DNA of 64,000 nt from Dioscorea cayenensis subsp. rotundata (GCF_009730915.1 NC_052480.1:744001-808000), one strand, 5' to 3'; positions 1 to 12,300 are shown, numbered from the stretch's first letter. Numbers and translations: made by a program. Notes: generated by a model from the letters alone, not told the origin.

Positions 1-654
1 TCATGAAAATATCAATCTTTGTCATGTTTAATCACCAAAATTAAGATACAAAGCTTTCCTCTTAATTCTGTCTTACAACTAATTTTTGCAACAAAACATT
101 CATGGTCATTAATCACCATTGATCATGTCCATTAATGTTAGATTATTAGTTTTTTTTTTTTTGGTAAAAGTGGATTAACCAAAACTTTATTCAAATAGAA
201 GAACTTATTCAAATAATAGAAGGAATAAGTACAAGCAAGAAACATAAACTAAAATTCGGGAAAAAAAATGTGTTAGATTATTAGTAATTCTTGAGCTTAT
301 ATGTTTATTTTGTTGAGAATAATTAAGATTCAGCAAAACTTTGTGCCCCCTTAAAAAACAGATGGTTCTGATCCATTGTAAGCAAGTGGTTTGATTGAAG
401 TGCACTAGTGCATGTACCTACCAACTTAAATTATTCTTTGAATGTTTCAGTGATTAGAGAATTTGGCCAATTGAACCGAATCTATCAGTGTCTAATTATC
501 TTGCTCATATTGTCAGTCTGTCATGAATCATGCATGATCATCATGCAAAAGGACTTCGATCGTGTGCTACAGCATTAAAGTTTTTCTTTTCATATGAATT
601 AATAATTAATTAACAAATAAAACTAGATAGGGTAGTTAAAAGCACAAAACGACA
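1..654. other. Intergenic, one young retroposon
   Basis: No gene is visible. The only structured part is the poly-T-headed retroposon at 151-270, listed separately. The rest is AT-rich unique-looking sequence without a supportable ORF. Confidence 0.6.
151..270 (-). mobile_element. 5'-truncated retroposon with 15-bp target duplication
   Basis: A 120-bp insert begins with a run of 12 T and is flanked by perfect 15-bp direct repeats, TGTTAGATTATTAGT, at 136-150 and 271-285. On the minus strand it reads ...TTTGAATAAAGTTTTGGTTAATCC... followed by poly-A, which is the behaviour of a non-LTR retroposon 3' end inserted by target-primed reverse transcription. The AATAAA-then-GGTTAAT arrangement resembles the other LINE-like tails in this window. 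Too short to encode anything. Likely a recent insertion, because both flanks are identical. Confidence 0.75.
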
Positions 655-885
655 GTCAACCATTGGATAGTCCAATGGTATTACACCAAAATATAAAGGG
701 GGAGGTTATGGGTTCAAATCCCTCCCCCGGCAGTTCTCTGTACTGTTCATACATTGTTCATCCAGAATTCTTATATTATTCTTATACTGTACATACATTG
801 TACATCCAGACTTCAGTACTGTTCAGAACTATTTACATTCATAAAAAAAAAAACACTTGTCGCCTATTATTAAAAAAAATCACAA
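655..885 (+). mobile_element. tRNA-derived SINE, family 1, copy a
   Basis: The head carries an A-box-like TAGTCCAATGG and, about 45 bases later, a B-box-like GGTTCAAATCC, the internal RNA polymerase III promoter arrangement of tRNA-derived SINEs. The body continues with TACTGTTCATACA-type repeats and the tail is TTGTCGCCTATTATTAAAAAAA. The copy at 6349 begins with nearly the same 25 bases and ends with TTGTCGTCTATTTGTAAAA, so the two belong to one family. No clear target duplication was found. Confidence 0.55.
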
Positions 886-1968
886 AGCAAGACATAAACC
901 TTAATCAGAGTATCTAAGTAATAAGTGCCCAAAGATACAAATAAAAGAACCGAAATATCTAAAAGTATGTGTATATATATATATATATATATAGTAAATC
1001 AACTTCTTAAATTATAAGAATAGATATCATAAATACTCCATTTTACACACACATATATATCCTTGGGTAAATTAATGTTGTATTATTGCACTAAATCATT
1101 TAAACTACTTTTTTGAGAGGGAAAAAAATTATGCTCTCACTGAGATAGCAATAATTGATTTTAGAACTATAATTGTATGGATAAATTTATTTTCTTAAAT
1201 AATTATAACAAAAATAATGTAAAACAAAAATAATAAAAGATGCTCCATTTATTTTTATTAATTATCGATTGATTATGAGCATTTGATTTCAATATATGCC
1301 TTCTTAAAATTGCTATTTTGTGTATTTTTGATGATAGCTGACAGATTATCTCATCTAACAGTTATTTCTTATGCAATTTTTTTTTTTTGCTGAAAGTCAA
1401 TAAACCACTAATTTATTGAACAGAGCATCACATGGACACAAAGAAAATTTTATAGATTTATCCTTGATTATTGTGTTTCACTATTGTTTATTAATGTTTA
1501 ACACACTTTATAACTTTGTATAAGATGACAACATCCGCAAATCCAACGACACAGTTGGGCATCCTTACATGTTGTGCCCTCGCGCACGTGTGTCATCTTT
1601 CCAATTCAAACTTTATAATTCTATAACCTACACATAAATATATGCATAATTTTAAAATTTATAAGTGAGCATCTACTTTAATTCACAAAATTCACCAAAT
1701 CAACTGGGCTTCAGCCCACATTAAACCCCTGTAAAAAGCCCAGAGGCCTCAGGCCCATTATCATAAATGAAAATCAAAATTCTAAAAAAGTCATGTATTA
1801 TATTTAAATTCTAAAAATTTAAATATATACATATTGACAAATTTACCCCTCCTATCACCCCTAAATTACACCCCCAAAAAGTTCCAATTTTTAAAATCAC
1901 TGTAAAGAGATTCACAGAATCACATCTCTCTCTCTCTCTCTCGATCGATCGATCGATCTCCGGCCGCC
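886..1968. other. Intergenic plus promoter of the 1969 gene
   Basis: Contains a (TA)n tract near 974-993, a poly-T-headed LINE-like tail on minus at about 1378-1430 (reverse complement GTTCAATAAATTAGTGG then TTTATTG), and a CGCGCACGTGTG G-box-containing motif near 1578-1592. Immediately upstream of the next gene lie a (TC)n run and a (GATC)n run at 1924-1956, in its presumed 5' leader. No coding sequence is seen. Confidence 0.5.
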
Positions 1969-2367
1969 ATGAGAAGCGTCTCCAAGCTCGGAATCCCTTT
2001 GCTGGTAGTGTTTCCGTTCATCGGGATTCTCGTCTGCGTCGTCTTCGTCCGCCGGAGAGCACTGTTCGCGCATCTCCTACGTTTGAAGAGGAAATCCAGA
2101 GTGGAACCGGCGATCGCCATGGAGGAGATCGAATCGGAGAAGACACCGGTGGAGAATCTGAATGGCGGTAATCTATCGTTCTGGCTGGTGATGTCTGGGC
2201 CGTCGAGAGCTTTGTACACGATCAAGGAGGACGAGAGAGAGGGTCATGATGTGGAGCTCGAGATCGTCATCGATGGCGAAGATGAGGATGATGATGACGT
2301 GATGGGTTTTTCCACGCCGTGTGCCTCGCCGGAGTTCTACACCCCGGCGGCGTCTCCTGCTCGCTGA
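1969..2367 (+). CDS. Small single-pass membrane protein, plant-specific, unknown function
   Basis: A single-exon 132-residue protein. Residues 9-27 form a strongly hydrophobic segment followed by the basic stretch VRRR, so a type III-like N-terminal anchor with a cytosolic tail is likely. The middle is charged, with an acidic run DGEDEDDDDV near residue 105. The C-terminus ends in a Ser/Pro-rich TPCASPEFYTPAASPAR, a tail I recognise as common in small uncharacterised plant proteins. The codon and GC content (about 55 percent) contrast with the AT-rich flanks, which supports real coding sequence. The start is the first ATG after a TC/GATC-repeat leader, preceded by GGCCGCC. The overlapping minus-strand ORF at 1920-2225 is a shadow. 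No function can be assigned. Confidence 0.75.
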   Translation: MRSVSKLGIPLLVVFPFIGILVCVVFVRRRALFAHLLRLKRKSRVEPAIAMEEIESEKTPVENLNGGNLSFWLVMSGPSRALYTIKEDEREGHDVELEIVIDGEDEDDDDVMGFSTPCASPEFYTPAASPAR

Positions 2368-3539
2368 GCTTTTCTTTTTTCTTTTTCTTTTTAATTATTA
2401 AATAGTTTGCGTGTGTATTTATTTACTGCGAGAGATTTTCTCAGTTTTAGTTTAATAGTTTCTAAATTATTTATATTTATATTTTTATTTTTTTTTCAAT
2501 TTTTTATTTTAATTTTGATAGTGAAAGTACGAGGGAACGGCGCGCAATGAATGGACGAATGAATGACGGGTTGGTTTGAGGCTTTAATTTGTTAAATATA
2601 TATTTTTATATTTATATATATATATATATTAAAAAAAAGGTTAATTTTAAAATTACTCTATTAGAAAAATAATTTATTAGGAATATTTATTAATAATAAT
2701 AATTTATACATTTGTTATTAAGTAGGCTTATAAAATAATTAAATTTTACTTGAGAAAAATTATTGGTGAGATTACTCTAACATTCCTTTCCCCTCAACAT
2801 TTCAAATTATTTACTAAAAATGATTAATTAATATGTTTAAAGCATAGCCAATAAATTAAAAATTAAATTATAATCAGTGTTGTATGTTTTTGTGATTATG
2901 GTTTTTATCTAAATAAATGTGCTTTAATTTTTATAAAAAAAATTAATTAATTGATTCCCTAACCAAATTTATTTTTTTAATTATGGGATTTTCTATGTAA
3001 ATAAATTATATAAGATAAAAAAAAAATAATCCAAAAATCCAAAATTTATAAAACAATAAAAACACCAACCTTCCAGTGTTGGTTCATGTATACGGTACAC
3101 CAACCATGTCATTAAATGCATTTAAAGTGATGTCATTCAGTTGACGGTGAGGTATATCTTCATTTGAATTTATTACGCCTCATTTCCCACCCAAGTGAAG
3201 ATTTAGGAGGAAAATGGTTATTTTTTTTATATAAAATTAGATAATATTTTTTTTATTAACTCTATTTTAGTTTTAACAAAAAAATTTATAATTCTCAATT
3301 AATTTCATGGTTTACAATGTGAGAAACTAATATTGTGTGTCAGAGAAGTAGTGGAATAATAATTGATTGCATCTTTTAAAAAAATATATATAATTTTGTC
3401 TAATATTCCTAGAATTTATGTTATTAAACTTATATTATCTAATATTCCAGCAACAATTACTCACATAAATATTTTAGAAGATCAAGCACTTCCTTAATTT
3501 TATAAGCGCAAGAGGATTAGACTTCACCGGCAATATAGA

Positions 3540-3745
3540 GCACAATCTAAACCAGGAGTAGTCTACTCCACCTCTTGGCTTAGAAAGGTATTTGCTATCA
3601 GTCGTTAGTCATCGCCGACCTAGTCTTTCCTTATGTCTACTGAAAGACTGTTGTTGTTTTTTTTTGTCTTTTTTTTAGTTTGTACTGTCTTTTTTTTGTT
3701 CTTCTTTTTTTAATAAAATAGTGGTTTATTTATTTTTATTAAAAA
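3540..3745 (+). mobile_element. LINE-like 3' tail
   Basis: Ends in TTTTTTTAATAAAATAGTGG then TTTATTTATTTTTATTAAAAAA, a polyadenylation-signal and poly-A arrangement seen in at least three other places in this window (about 1395 minus, 23975 plus, 42385 minus). Upstream are long T-rich tracts and a short unique stretch, like an L1-type 3' untranslated region. The 5' part is absent or unrecognisable. Confidence 0.45.
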
Positions 3746-4926
3746 ATATATATATATATATATATATATAATTATAATATTAATAAAAAAACACTTACGT
3801 GAGAAAAGAATTAGTATAATTCATTTTAATGAAATTTTGTAAAATTAAAATGTATTAATGGAAATTTTTAAAAAAAATTGGTAAGGTAAGGGGTCATTGA
3901 ATATATATATATATATAGACGATATTTTTGGAATATATACAGACGATATTTTTGGAAGTAACTAGGAAGAAAAATTCAAATATGTGACTTAATCATTTTT
4001 TTACATGATTTTTTTTAAAATAAATGGGCAAACCTTAAGTATTCGTTAAAAAAATTACAGAATTAAAATGAACAATATAATATCATGATTGGATCAAGTT
4101 AAATTGGGTCTAATCTATATACACTAAACCATGCATATCAGGTATATATTTAACAACCTGGCCCACATACTAAGTTAAATTGAGCCAGTTTATTTTTCCC
4201 ATGCAAATTGATTTGTCCTATTGTAAATTCATATGAATAATTATTTAACCATATATATTCGACCAAAAAAAAAAATCAATAAGAAGAGAAGAAGGATGAG
4301 GAGATGTTAATTTCGACAAGTATCTCTTTTATGTTTGACTAATTGAGTCATGTTAAACATCTATCATTTCTAATTTGGAGTTTTTTCTTAATTCAATTGT
4401 TTAATAAAAATAAAAACAAGAAAAGTGTCCTCCAATTATTCATTACTAGTTTTCAATCCTTAGTGAAACAAAGAAATTAATTCTAATGCCCTTTCCTCTT
4501 TCTCTTACACTTGCCACGGACTTCTTCTTAAGCCAGACTTTTACAATTGTATGACATTTTCAAACAAAAAGAAAAAAAAAGGTTATAAGAAAAATGTCAA
4601 TCCATAGAATTCTGAAGCAAAAAAATATAGACAGAATTAAATCAACACTGTAAAAACAAACTTTAAAATCAAGGTCTTGTACAAACAATCATGAAGTACA
4701 GTTAACTATTTTGAGATCCGACTAAATCCTAAATTGTGTTGATCCGTGTCATTCTAAAGGAGGATTTTGCCATATTTATCTAGGGCATCATTGTTTATCT
4801 TTTTATTGTGTGTAATTAGACCTTTTATCTTGCCAATGCTAGTCGGCTTTATGTTTTACTAAATTTATTATTATTTTTATTTTATTTTTAATTTTTAACC
4901 TGAGGATCTCTCACTCTTTGATTGAT

Positions 4927-5049
4927 TTTGACAAATCGACGACAAAGATTTTTTTATTATTTTTTCGATTGTACTTGGGAGTGCTTTCGAATTCAAGACC
5001 TCCCAAACACAGTTAGCGAAGTAAACCACTGCGCTATGCCTTTGCTCAT
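4927..5049 (-). mobile_element. Short tRNA-derived SINE with 14-bp target duplication
   Basis: Read on minus, the 5' end has an A-box-like TAGCGCAGTGG and about 40 bases on a degenerate B-box (GGTCTTGAATTCGAAAG), then an A/T-rich tail. The 123-bp unit lies between perfect 14-bp direct repeats ACTCTTTGATTGAT at 4913-4926 and 5050-5063. Size, internal promoter boxes and target duplication fit a SINE. It differs in sequence from the family at 655 and 6349. Confidence 0.7.
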
Positions 5050-5832
5050 ACTCTTTGATTGATATACCTGTTTTTTTTTAAAAAAATTTGTCATCCAAAC
5101 TCACCAAATTTTGAAGGCTTAAACCATTATATAATTTTTAATACCATCACCATCTCACCGACCTCTCCTTCATTTTTTTAATAAATATGAATAAATCACG
5201 GTATTACCTCTCCTTTATTTCATAAACATATTTACATAAAATAGTACCATACATATGCAAAAATCAAGAAAAGAGAAACATGCCAATTAGTGTGTAGTTT
5301 GAAAGTAACATGAAATAGTGTGTTTAGAACATGAAGCTTGATCATGTACCCAATCTTTGGCTTGAAGCCATGAATCTTGAACATATATTCGAACCTTCAA
5401 TCTAACCTTTGTATAAAACATAAAGTAGAAATTCCTTTCTTTTATTTTCTCTATATAACTAGTTTCAACAGAGCTTAAAGGCACTATCTTCTGCTGGCGG
5501 CCCATGAAACTCATGCTAATTATAAGCTTCGAAGTATTCTTATGGCCTTGATAAAAAGATTTGAGGTTGGTGGACCCTAAAAATTAAGTCGGACATTTGA
5601 CTCTTAGGCATGACATCAAAATTTTGAATCTCTCTCAATATATAATTAATGGATAATAATAAAAATATGTATCAGTGATTTGTCCACATCGTAAATTATA
5701 TATATACATAAATATATATTAATATATATATATATATATATTGGAGGGAGAAGTTTTTTAGAATATTATTGGTGGTTTAAAGGATTTAAATTGGAATTTG
5801 TTGGAAATGATTTATTAGGACTTAATTATGAG

Positions 5833-6164
5833 GGTTTAAATTTTTGAATAATCACTAAAGTTTGGTAAAATTACAGTTTGCTCACTCAAGTTTGATTTGT
5901 TTCTAAATAATCACTGAAGTTACTAATTATTTCAAATATCAGTCACCGAACGATTACAGGCTTCTTTAGCTAACGTGGACACAGTTTTCTAAATGTTGAT
6001 TGGACTTTTCACGGTGTCCACATCAGCTAATGAAGCTAGTAATCATTCAGGTGATTGGCATTTGAAATAATTAGTAACTTCAGTGGTTATTTAGAAACAA
6101 ATCAAACTTGAGTGAGCAAACTGTAATTTTACTAAACTTTAGTGATTATTCAAAAAATTAAACC
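5833..6164. mobile_element. 332-bp foldback TIR element (MULE/MITE type) with 10-bp target duplication
   Basis: The two halves are inverted copies over roughly 145 bp: the left end, GGTTTAAATTTTTGAATAAT and onward, matches the reverse complement of the right end almost base for base. Perfect 10-bp direct repeats TAATTATGAG flank it at 5823-5832 and 6165-6174. Long terminal inverted repeats with a 9-11 bp duplication are typical of Mutator-like elements; this one is non-autonomous and non-coding. The transcript could form an almost complete hairpin. Confidence 0.8.
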
Positions 6165-6348
6165 TAATTATGAGCATGTAATACAATTTAAAGATGTGCT
6201 AATTAGACTTATATCTGTCAGCTTGACGTAACTGTGACACGCTAGAAATAGACGAGAAAATAAACTATTTTTTTAATTAAAAAAATAAGCATTCATTTGT
6301 TTAAAAAAAAGTGTTATACGTTGGCATATGAAATAAAAAAAATAAATC

Positions 6349-6660
6349 AACCATTAGATAGTCCAATGATAAAACACTTAAGTGGAAAAAAAAAGTAAAA
6401 ATTTAAATTTCTTTCCCGATAGTATTGTTCTGATACTGTTCATACAATGTACATCTAGGTCAGGTCAAGTACTGTTTATATACTATTCAAGGCCTGGTGT
6501 GGGTTCTTGTGGGAGAAACAGTGGTTTCACCCCTTTAAAGTTGCAGGGCAGGCGGATTTCGTAGGAGTTTTGTAAGCTATCGTAATTTGTGCAGCTTCGC
6601 ACCTTTTTTTAACAATCCCTTAAATAAGGGCCGTTTGTCGTCTATTTGTAAAAGTATTGC
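6349..6660 (+). mobile_element. tRNA-derived SINE, family 1, copy b
   Basis: Starts with ATCAACCATTAGATAGTCCA, matching the head of the copy at 655, and includes the same CTGTTCATACAATGTACATC body segment. It is longer, with an internal part ending TGCAGCTTCGCACC and then TTGTCGTCTATTTGTAAAA before a (TA)n tract at 6661-6686. The B box is degenerate. The short ORFs here are shadows. Confidence 0.5.
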
Positions 6661-6686
6661 ATATATATATATATATATATATATAT

Positions 6687-8332
6687 TTTATTTAGAGAGT
6701 AAAATACAATGTTTATATGAGAGACAATGGAGTGCAACCAATGGAACTTTGACTCAAACTTGGACTCAGAGTCCAAAGGAGACAGAAGACACGCCGGCCG
6801 GCAATCGCTGACCGGAGAAGAAGGCATTATCAGCCTCAAGCTAGTCATAAAAGGTAACTTTCATGTTCTTGTTAATGGAGATGTGTGGAGCTTGTGAAGG
6901 TGTAGTATAAAAGGAGCCTGAGGATGAGAATAAAACATGCCTATTTAAAAATAAATAAAAAAACACTAATTTATTAAAAATTAAAAATGTTATATAGGAC
7001 AACTGAAAATAAAAGGTATAATAATACAATAAATACCTATAGAGTCCACCTGATGTTTGTGGTCCATTTTAATACGTCAACGTTTTAATAAATGTTTTTT
7101 TGTCAATTTAAGAGATGTTAAGGTTTATGTTCAGTTTAACGGTTGAATATAAACTTCTCAATATAATAATTTTTTTTTCTCATTAATTTGAGATTGACCT
7201 GATAGAGTTGGGAAAAAAAATAATAATAACTCTCTGTGTGAAAATTCATAGAAGGAGAAAAATATATAAAAAAATATTTAGTGAAAATTTTATGTAATGC
7301 TTTCGTTTTAATTGAAGTAATTTATCTAATTTTTTTTAAAAAAAAATTATGTAATGAAACAAGCTCTAGATAAATATATGGTTTTTTTTTCTTTAATAGA
7401 ACAATGGGGAAGGAAAGTACACATGCAACCAATCAATCTCAAATAGTTAGAATAAACTGTTTATTATTGTTGTTGATGATTTGAGTGGTGTGTGTGCAAC
7501 CATAGTGAAAGCAAAAGAAAGATGAGATTCTTTTGAACAAGTTGATTTATTTAGAAGTCACTTATAATTTCCAAAATATGGCCACAAAATAAGGACCACA
7601 AACAAAAGCTCACATAAGAATGACACATAACTACAATATTAATTTGTTATATTAAACCACACCATGCACATTGGCTGCTGATACAAGCCAAATATCATCG
7701 ATCTACCTCCACTGTCTTATATATATATATATGGAACCAAAGAATGAGGTATTTTTTGGCAATAAAATTAACAAATTAAGAACAAAAGTATCATATAAAA
7801 ATTTTCAATTTTAAAAAAAAAAAACTGATTCTATGATTATATGAAAGTAGAGAGACACCAACCCACTTAATGAAGAAGGTGGTCGGTGCACTCAACAAAG
7901 CTATATATCTTCAAAGCTAAGTTTCCCATCCACTCAATTTATATAACAAGCCAAAAGTGATACAAACCCTTTTTTTGTTTTAACTTTTTAAAAATTTAAT
8001 ATTTCCAACCCATGATAATAAATCATTTAAAAATTACAAGCATGACTTTTTCCTGCTTTTTTTGGGGTCATTATATATTGTCTTGTTTTTCCACTGTGGT
8101 ATCTATTTTTATTAAAAAAAAAATCCACTCACACTATAATCATATATATATATATATATAAAGAAATAAGAAACTTAATCAAAAAGAAAACAGAGCACTA
8201 CTTCCAAATTATCAACTAATATACTGTTTTCCCTTTCCCATCCCAAGCACAAACTTCAAGCTTTCACTGGCCACTAATGGCCTGAAAACCCAAGAAGAGA
8301 ATTAATTAAGTAATTATTATACTAATTAAAGC
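6687..8332. other. Intergenic, 3' flank of NHL gene
   Basis: AT-rich DNA without a supportable ORF. Short (TA)n tracts occur near 7720 and 8148. The last 300 bases are presumably the 3' flank and terminator region of the minus-strand NHL gene. Nothing else recognised. Confidence 0.45.
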
Positions 8333-8635
8333 TCATACATCAACAGTGCAAGCAGAAACCTGCCGGAACTTAAGAGATGGCGAGTACCCACTAGCTTTGC
8401 CATTAACAAAAGTCAGCAAGGCTGGACAATTCACATAGATATGATAATGACCAGATATCCAAGACCCTACTTTCCATCTCAACCTTCCATCAATCTTGAT
8501 GAACAGCAACAACAATCCAGCATTCTCATCCTGAACAATAGCTTCACAGAGAGATGGAGCTATAGGAACTGTGTTACCGTACAAGAATGGTGACCATGCA
8601 TCCACATCACCATGTCCCTGTAAACAATTAAACCA

Positions 8636-8669
<34 letters not shown>

Positions 8670-9058
8670 GTATTAAGATGCCATGCATGTGCATGCATGC
8701 ATGCAAGTACGTAGAATGAGTATTTACATACCTGATAAGCAGGAGAGAGGGAGGAGGGGAGAGTGATTTGTTGGGACTTGTAGGAGATGAAGACGTTGAG
8801 GTTGTCATAGTAGATGCCGACGTGTTCATTAGGGTTGTGAGAGGAGATGGTGGCTTGGATGATGGAGGAGAGGGTGGACGAGGAGGAGAGGTTGAACTGG
8901 ATGATGTCGGTGTTTTGGAGGATGAAGCGAGGTTTTGTCGGCCGGAGAGCCAGCCAGACGATGAGGATGATGAAGAGGATGATGAGAATTACGGCAACCA
9001 CTAGCCAGAAAAGGCGGCGGTGGATCTTGTGGCGTTCGCACTTACAGTCTTTAGACAT
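8333..9058 (-). CDS. NDR1/HIN1-like (NHL, LEA_2) membrane protein, 2 exons
   Basis: Exon 1 is 9058-8732 and exon 2 is 8617-8333, giving 203 residues in frame. The intron has a GTATGT donor and TTTACAG acceptor and contains a (TA)n microsatellite at 8638-8668. The protein has a short Cys/basic N-terminus (MSKDCKCERHK), a transmembrane helix at about 15-38, and a LEA_2 domain with the NHL hallmark NPNEHVGIYYD at 75-85 and WKVGSWISGHYHIYVNCPA at 157-175. Members anchor in the plasma membrane and act in pathogen and stress responses (NDR1, HIN1, YLS9). I chose this ATG because MSKDC matches family starts. The reading frame stays open further upstream, through a (GGA)n-encoded poly-Leu tract at about 9062-9092, but that looks like leader. 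Its partner or trigger cannot be told from sequence. Confidence 0.9.
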
Positions 9059-9061
9059 AGT

Positions 9062-9092
9062 GAGGAGGAGGAGGAGGAGGAGGAGGAGGAGT
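9062..9092 (-). repeat. (GGA/TCC)n microsatellite in NHL leader
   Basis: About ten GGA units directly upstream of the NHL start codon; on the sense strand this is a CTC/TCC repeat. Pyrimidine-rich leaders are common in plant genes. Copy-number variation here could change leader length or, if translation began upstream, a poly-Leu tract. Confidence 0.8.
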
Positions 9093-9378
9093 TGGAGAAG
9101 AAGATGAGAGCTTGTGTAGTGGGAGCTGTTGGGAAGAATAAAGAGAGCTTCTTTAAAGTTCAAATAATTTGATAAGTGTGGGAATGTGGCCTGGAAAGTA
9201 GGTACTTCCATGGCTTTCTTTTTGTTTGATGTATTACCAAACATTGTGCCTACTTTTTATTTTGTTATACATAAGGAGTTTGGGAAAAGAATACCAATTG
9301 TATGATTGGATAGAATTCATGTAAATCATGAATATTGAGAAATATACTAAAATTGGAGATAATTCAAGTATGGTTTGG

Positions 9379-12300
9379 TTAGCGTTTCGGTTCGTTCCAT
9401 ACTTTTCCTTCGAAAAATTCACCTAACATTCGATCGAGGTCTTCTGGGGTGTACCGGATGTATTTCACTGGGTTCTTCCCGCTCTCGATCATTGGCCTGA
9501 TTAATAGATAGAAATTTAAATGGAAGGATCAATATGAAGCATGAACGTATCAAAAACTGAAGGAAGACCATACCCGAAACGTTTCAGGAAAGATCGATAG
9601 GCAGGTACTAAGACTTCACCGACGGCAAGCCTCAAGGACTCCCGGAGTTCTTGATCAGGTACTGTCCATTGGGACTGTCTTTGATGGAGCTCCTCAAATT
9701 GGACATTGAAAGATTTGAACCTGTTAATTTTAGGAACTAATTTGATCAAATTGTGATTCAACTTAGAAAGGATTAGTGGAATAAAGTGAGTCACTGACCG
9801 GTCTTTTACTGTCGCTCTTGAGACTCCGCTGGTACCACCTGAATCGTTACCCCCTACACCACTGCCACCACCAGAAGGCGCACCTTGAAAAGTGAGGGTC
9901 TGCAGAATCTGGATCGAAGTCCAAAAGGGCACAATTTTAGCCATGGAACATAAAAATTATACCTTCAGTTGAGCTTTATCAGACAGAGTAAACCTTAGCC
10001 CATGCAACCCTCTTGTATTGATTAGCATGTTGTTGTACAATCCTTCGGTGTCTTTGAACCCAGTCTTCACCCAATATATCCTTTGCTTCGAACCTGAAAC
10101 AATGGTAGTTACATAGATAACTCTGTTAGTATGAAATGTTACCTTACAGGAGATGATCAATTCCTCGAGGATGACACCTGCGCACAGATCTGACCATGTA
10201 ATGGATGTTGTTCATAAGGAATAGAGAGGTTAAAGCCTGGTCCTTGTATTGCTTTGATTTGCCATCCAAATTTGTTTGGAGAGCTTGCATTATTCGTGTT
10301 GTCAGAACAGCTAGTTGTGAATCTGATTCATTCCCAGTGTCAAACTCCTTGAAAAGCAAGTTCAGTGTAGTTTGATAGCTGTAGATACCAAATAGATATA
10401 GCCATAAATAAACATTGCTCTTCAGCCGGATTCTCTGGCATTTAGATCTCAGATGGGAAGGAAAATACTCACTCAAATAAAAATTTTACATAATTAAGAA
10501 CATAGCTGGTCAAGGGGTGGACAGTGCCATCAAGAACAGTTGTTTTTGATGCGTCTTTCTCGACCGCCTCCTCAAAATCACCAAAGGTTTCTTGGGCAGT
10601 TTGGGCCAAGCGTTTAATCAAATAAAGAGCAGAGTCCCGCATATCAAAACAAGCTTTTCCTTCAAAAATGGTTTGCATCTGATCAATAAAACCAAACATA
10701 ACAATTATAAAGAAAATCATAACGTCATTCTACTATGAAAACGTGGAGATTATCAGAATATAGCAACAGATGCATTTAACTCCAGTAAAAATCCTTACTA
10801 TTTATCTCCATTATATTTCACAAAAAAATCAACTCATGATTTAGATGTATAAATAAACAAATCAAACTACAAGCAGATGTGAACTTGAAACCAAATGCTT
10901 ATATTCTACATCAGCTACTTAGTTTGACAAGCATATGCACGTGTTGAATGGATACTTTCATGTGAAAGAAATAAAAGCATTTGGCATACCTCCCCATAAA
11001 GCTCTCGCATTATTTCATACATGTCTAGAAGCACAAACAACTTTTCTGGTGATCTTTTACTTTTGGCAATAGCCTCTCCAAAGCTAAGCAGAGTAGTAAC
11101 GCTGTTCGCAGTGACATCAGCAAAACATTGTTCCTTGAGATTGTTATCAACATCATCAAAGATTTCATCACAAATTTTTTTTTCGCCAGCAAATAGCAGT
11201 TTGACCTGGTTTAAGCATAATTAGATGACTGAAGATAACAATCACAAGCAAGAAGCTAACTTCAATTAAAACTTACAGCAATTCGCATGAAATGAATCCA
11301 GTTCCCAATTTTGGCCTCTAGGACTTCCCATTGCATCTTCTGAACATCATCTTTGTTCAGTCTCTCCACACCAAGTTTCCGGAGGCTCTGTTCTAAGGCT
11401 GAAGCACGAAAATCCCTGAATACCAAACAAGGAAACAAGCACACAAGTTGATCACACTCCCCCTACCTTAAGAAAAAAGAAGAAAAGAAAATTGGGCTTG
11501 TTAGCCACCACTTTTCTGGCATAATTGGCATTCAAATATCCCCTAGAGGTCCCTTTAGCTACCTATCTCAAAAGTTCTGAATAATGCAAGGGATTGAATA
11601 GATATATACCCATAGATCTTTAGACATTGCTGATGGCGACCAGCTTGAGCCATTTGCTGAGCTAAATCGTGCAGCAGAGGCACTATCCTTGGAGGAATGA
11701 GAGTTGGAGGCTTGTAAATGCCATTCTCCAAGCTTTTAGACTGATTCTCCGCATTGCTTGCACCTGCATTGATTTTACCTATATCACCTGAATGTTCTGC
11801 AGGTGTTGGACGTAAAGAGTTTGGAAGGCAATCAAACAAGCGGTCAGGCTCCACAGGTTTGCTGAAACAAAACCAAAACGAAGAGCTTAAACTAATTACT
11901 AAGCAATGGCTACCAGAACAATTTAGTGATCCAAAGTGAAAATGCACTGCTGAGCCACATATCATGCCTATGACTTTTAAAAAAAAACACCATTCACAAG
12001 CAAGTATACTACAAAGAATATCAGATTTCATAGAAGAATAAAAATGTTCATCATAAGGCCCCAATCCAATTTTCCTAAATTCATGTGAAACAGATTGCAA
12101 AATGAAAGGTTATCCACATAAACGGGAAACAACCAGACCTGTAACTAGACATAAGCAGCTTGAATTCCTCCTCCAGCTTCAGAATGGCTTTAGCCAGCAA
12201 ACCATTGATATGGTTAAGCACTCCTTCCCTGCTCATTAAGCTCTTATAGGAGCTGAAAAAATAGCCAATTTTTTTCAACTGATCAACAGCTTCCAAGTAA

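Larger units (their letters stand above)
2368..5832. other. AT-rich intergenic DNA with retroposon remnants
   Basis: No gene is seen. It holds several (TA)n tracts (near 2620, 3747-3770, 3901-3917, 5720-5742), a LINE-like 3' tail (3540-3745) and a SINE (4927-5049), both listed separately. The ORF at 5287-5514 on minus has no recognisable features. Confidence 0.5.

Noticed and set aside
655-740. Possible functional tRNA gene
   Set aside because: A and B boxes are present but no cloverleaf with proper acceptor stem can be formed and a SINE body follows; best seen as tRNA-derived SINE.
1920-2225. Minus-strand 101-codon ORF opposite the 1969 gene
   Set aside because: Arises from the TC repeat and GC-rich codons of the plus-strand gene; no domain or start context.
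8768-9107. Plus-strand ORFs opposite the NHL gene
   Set aside because: Shadows of NHL exon 1 and its GGA repeat; the minus frame has the family motifs and splice sites.
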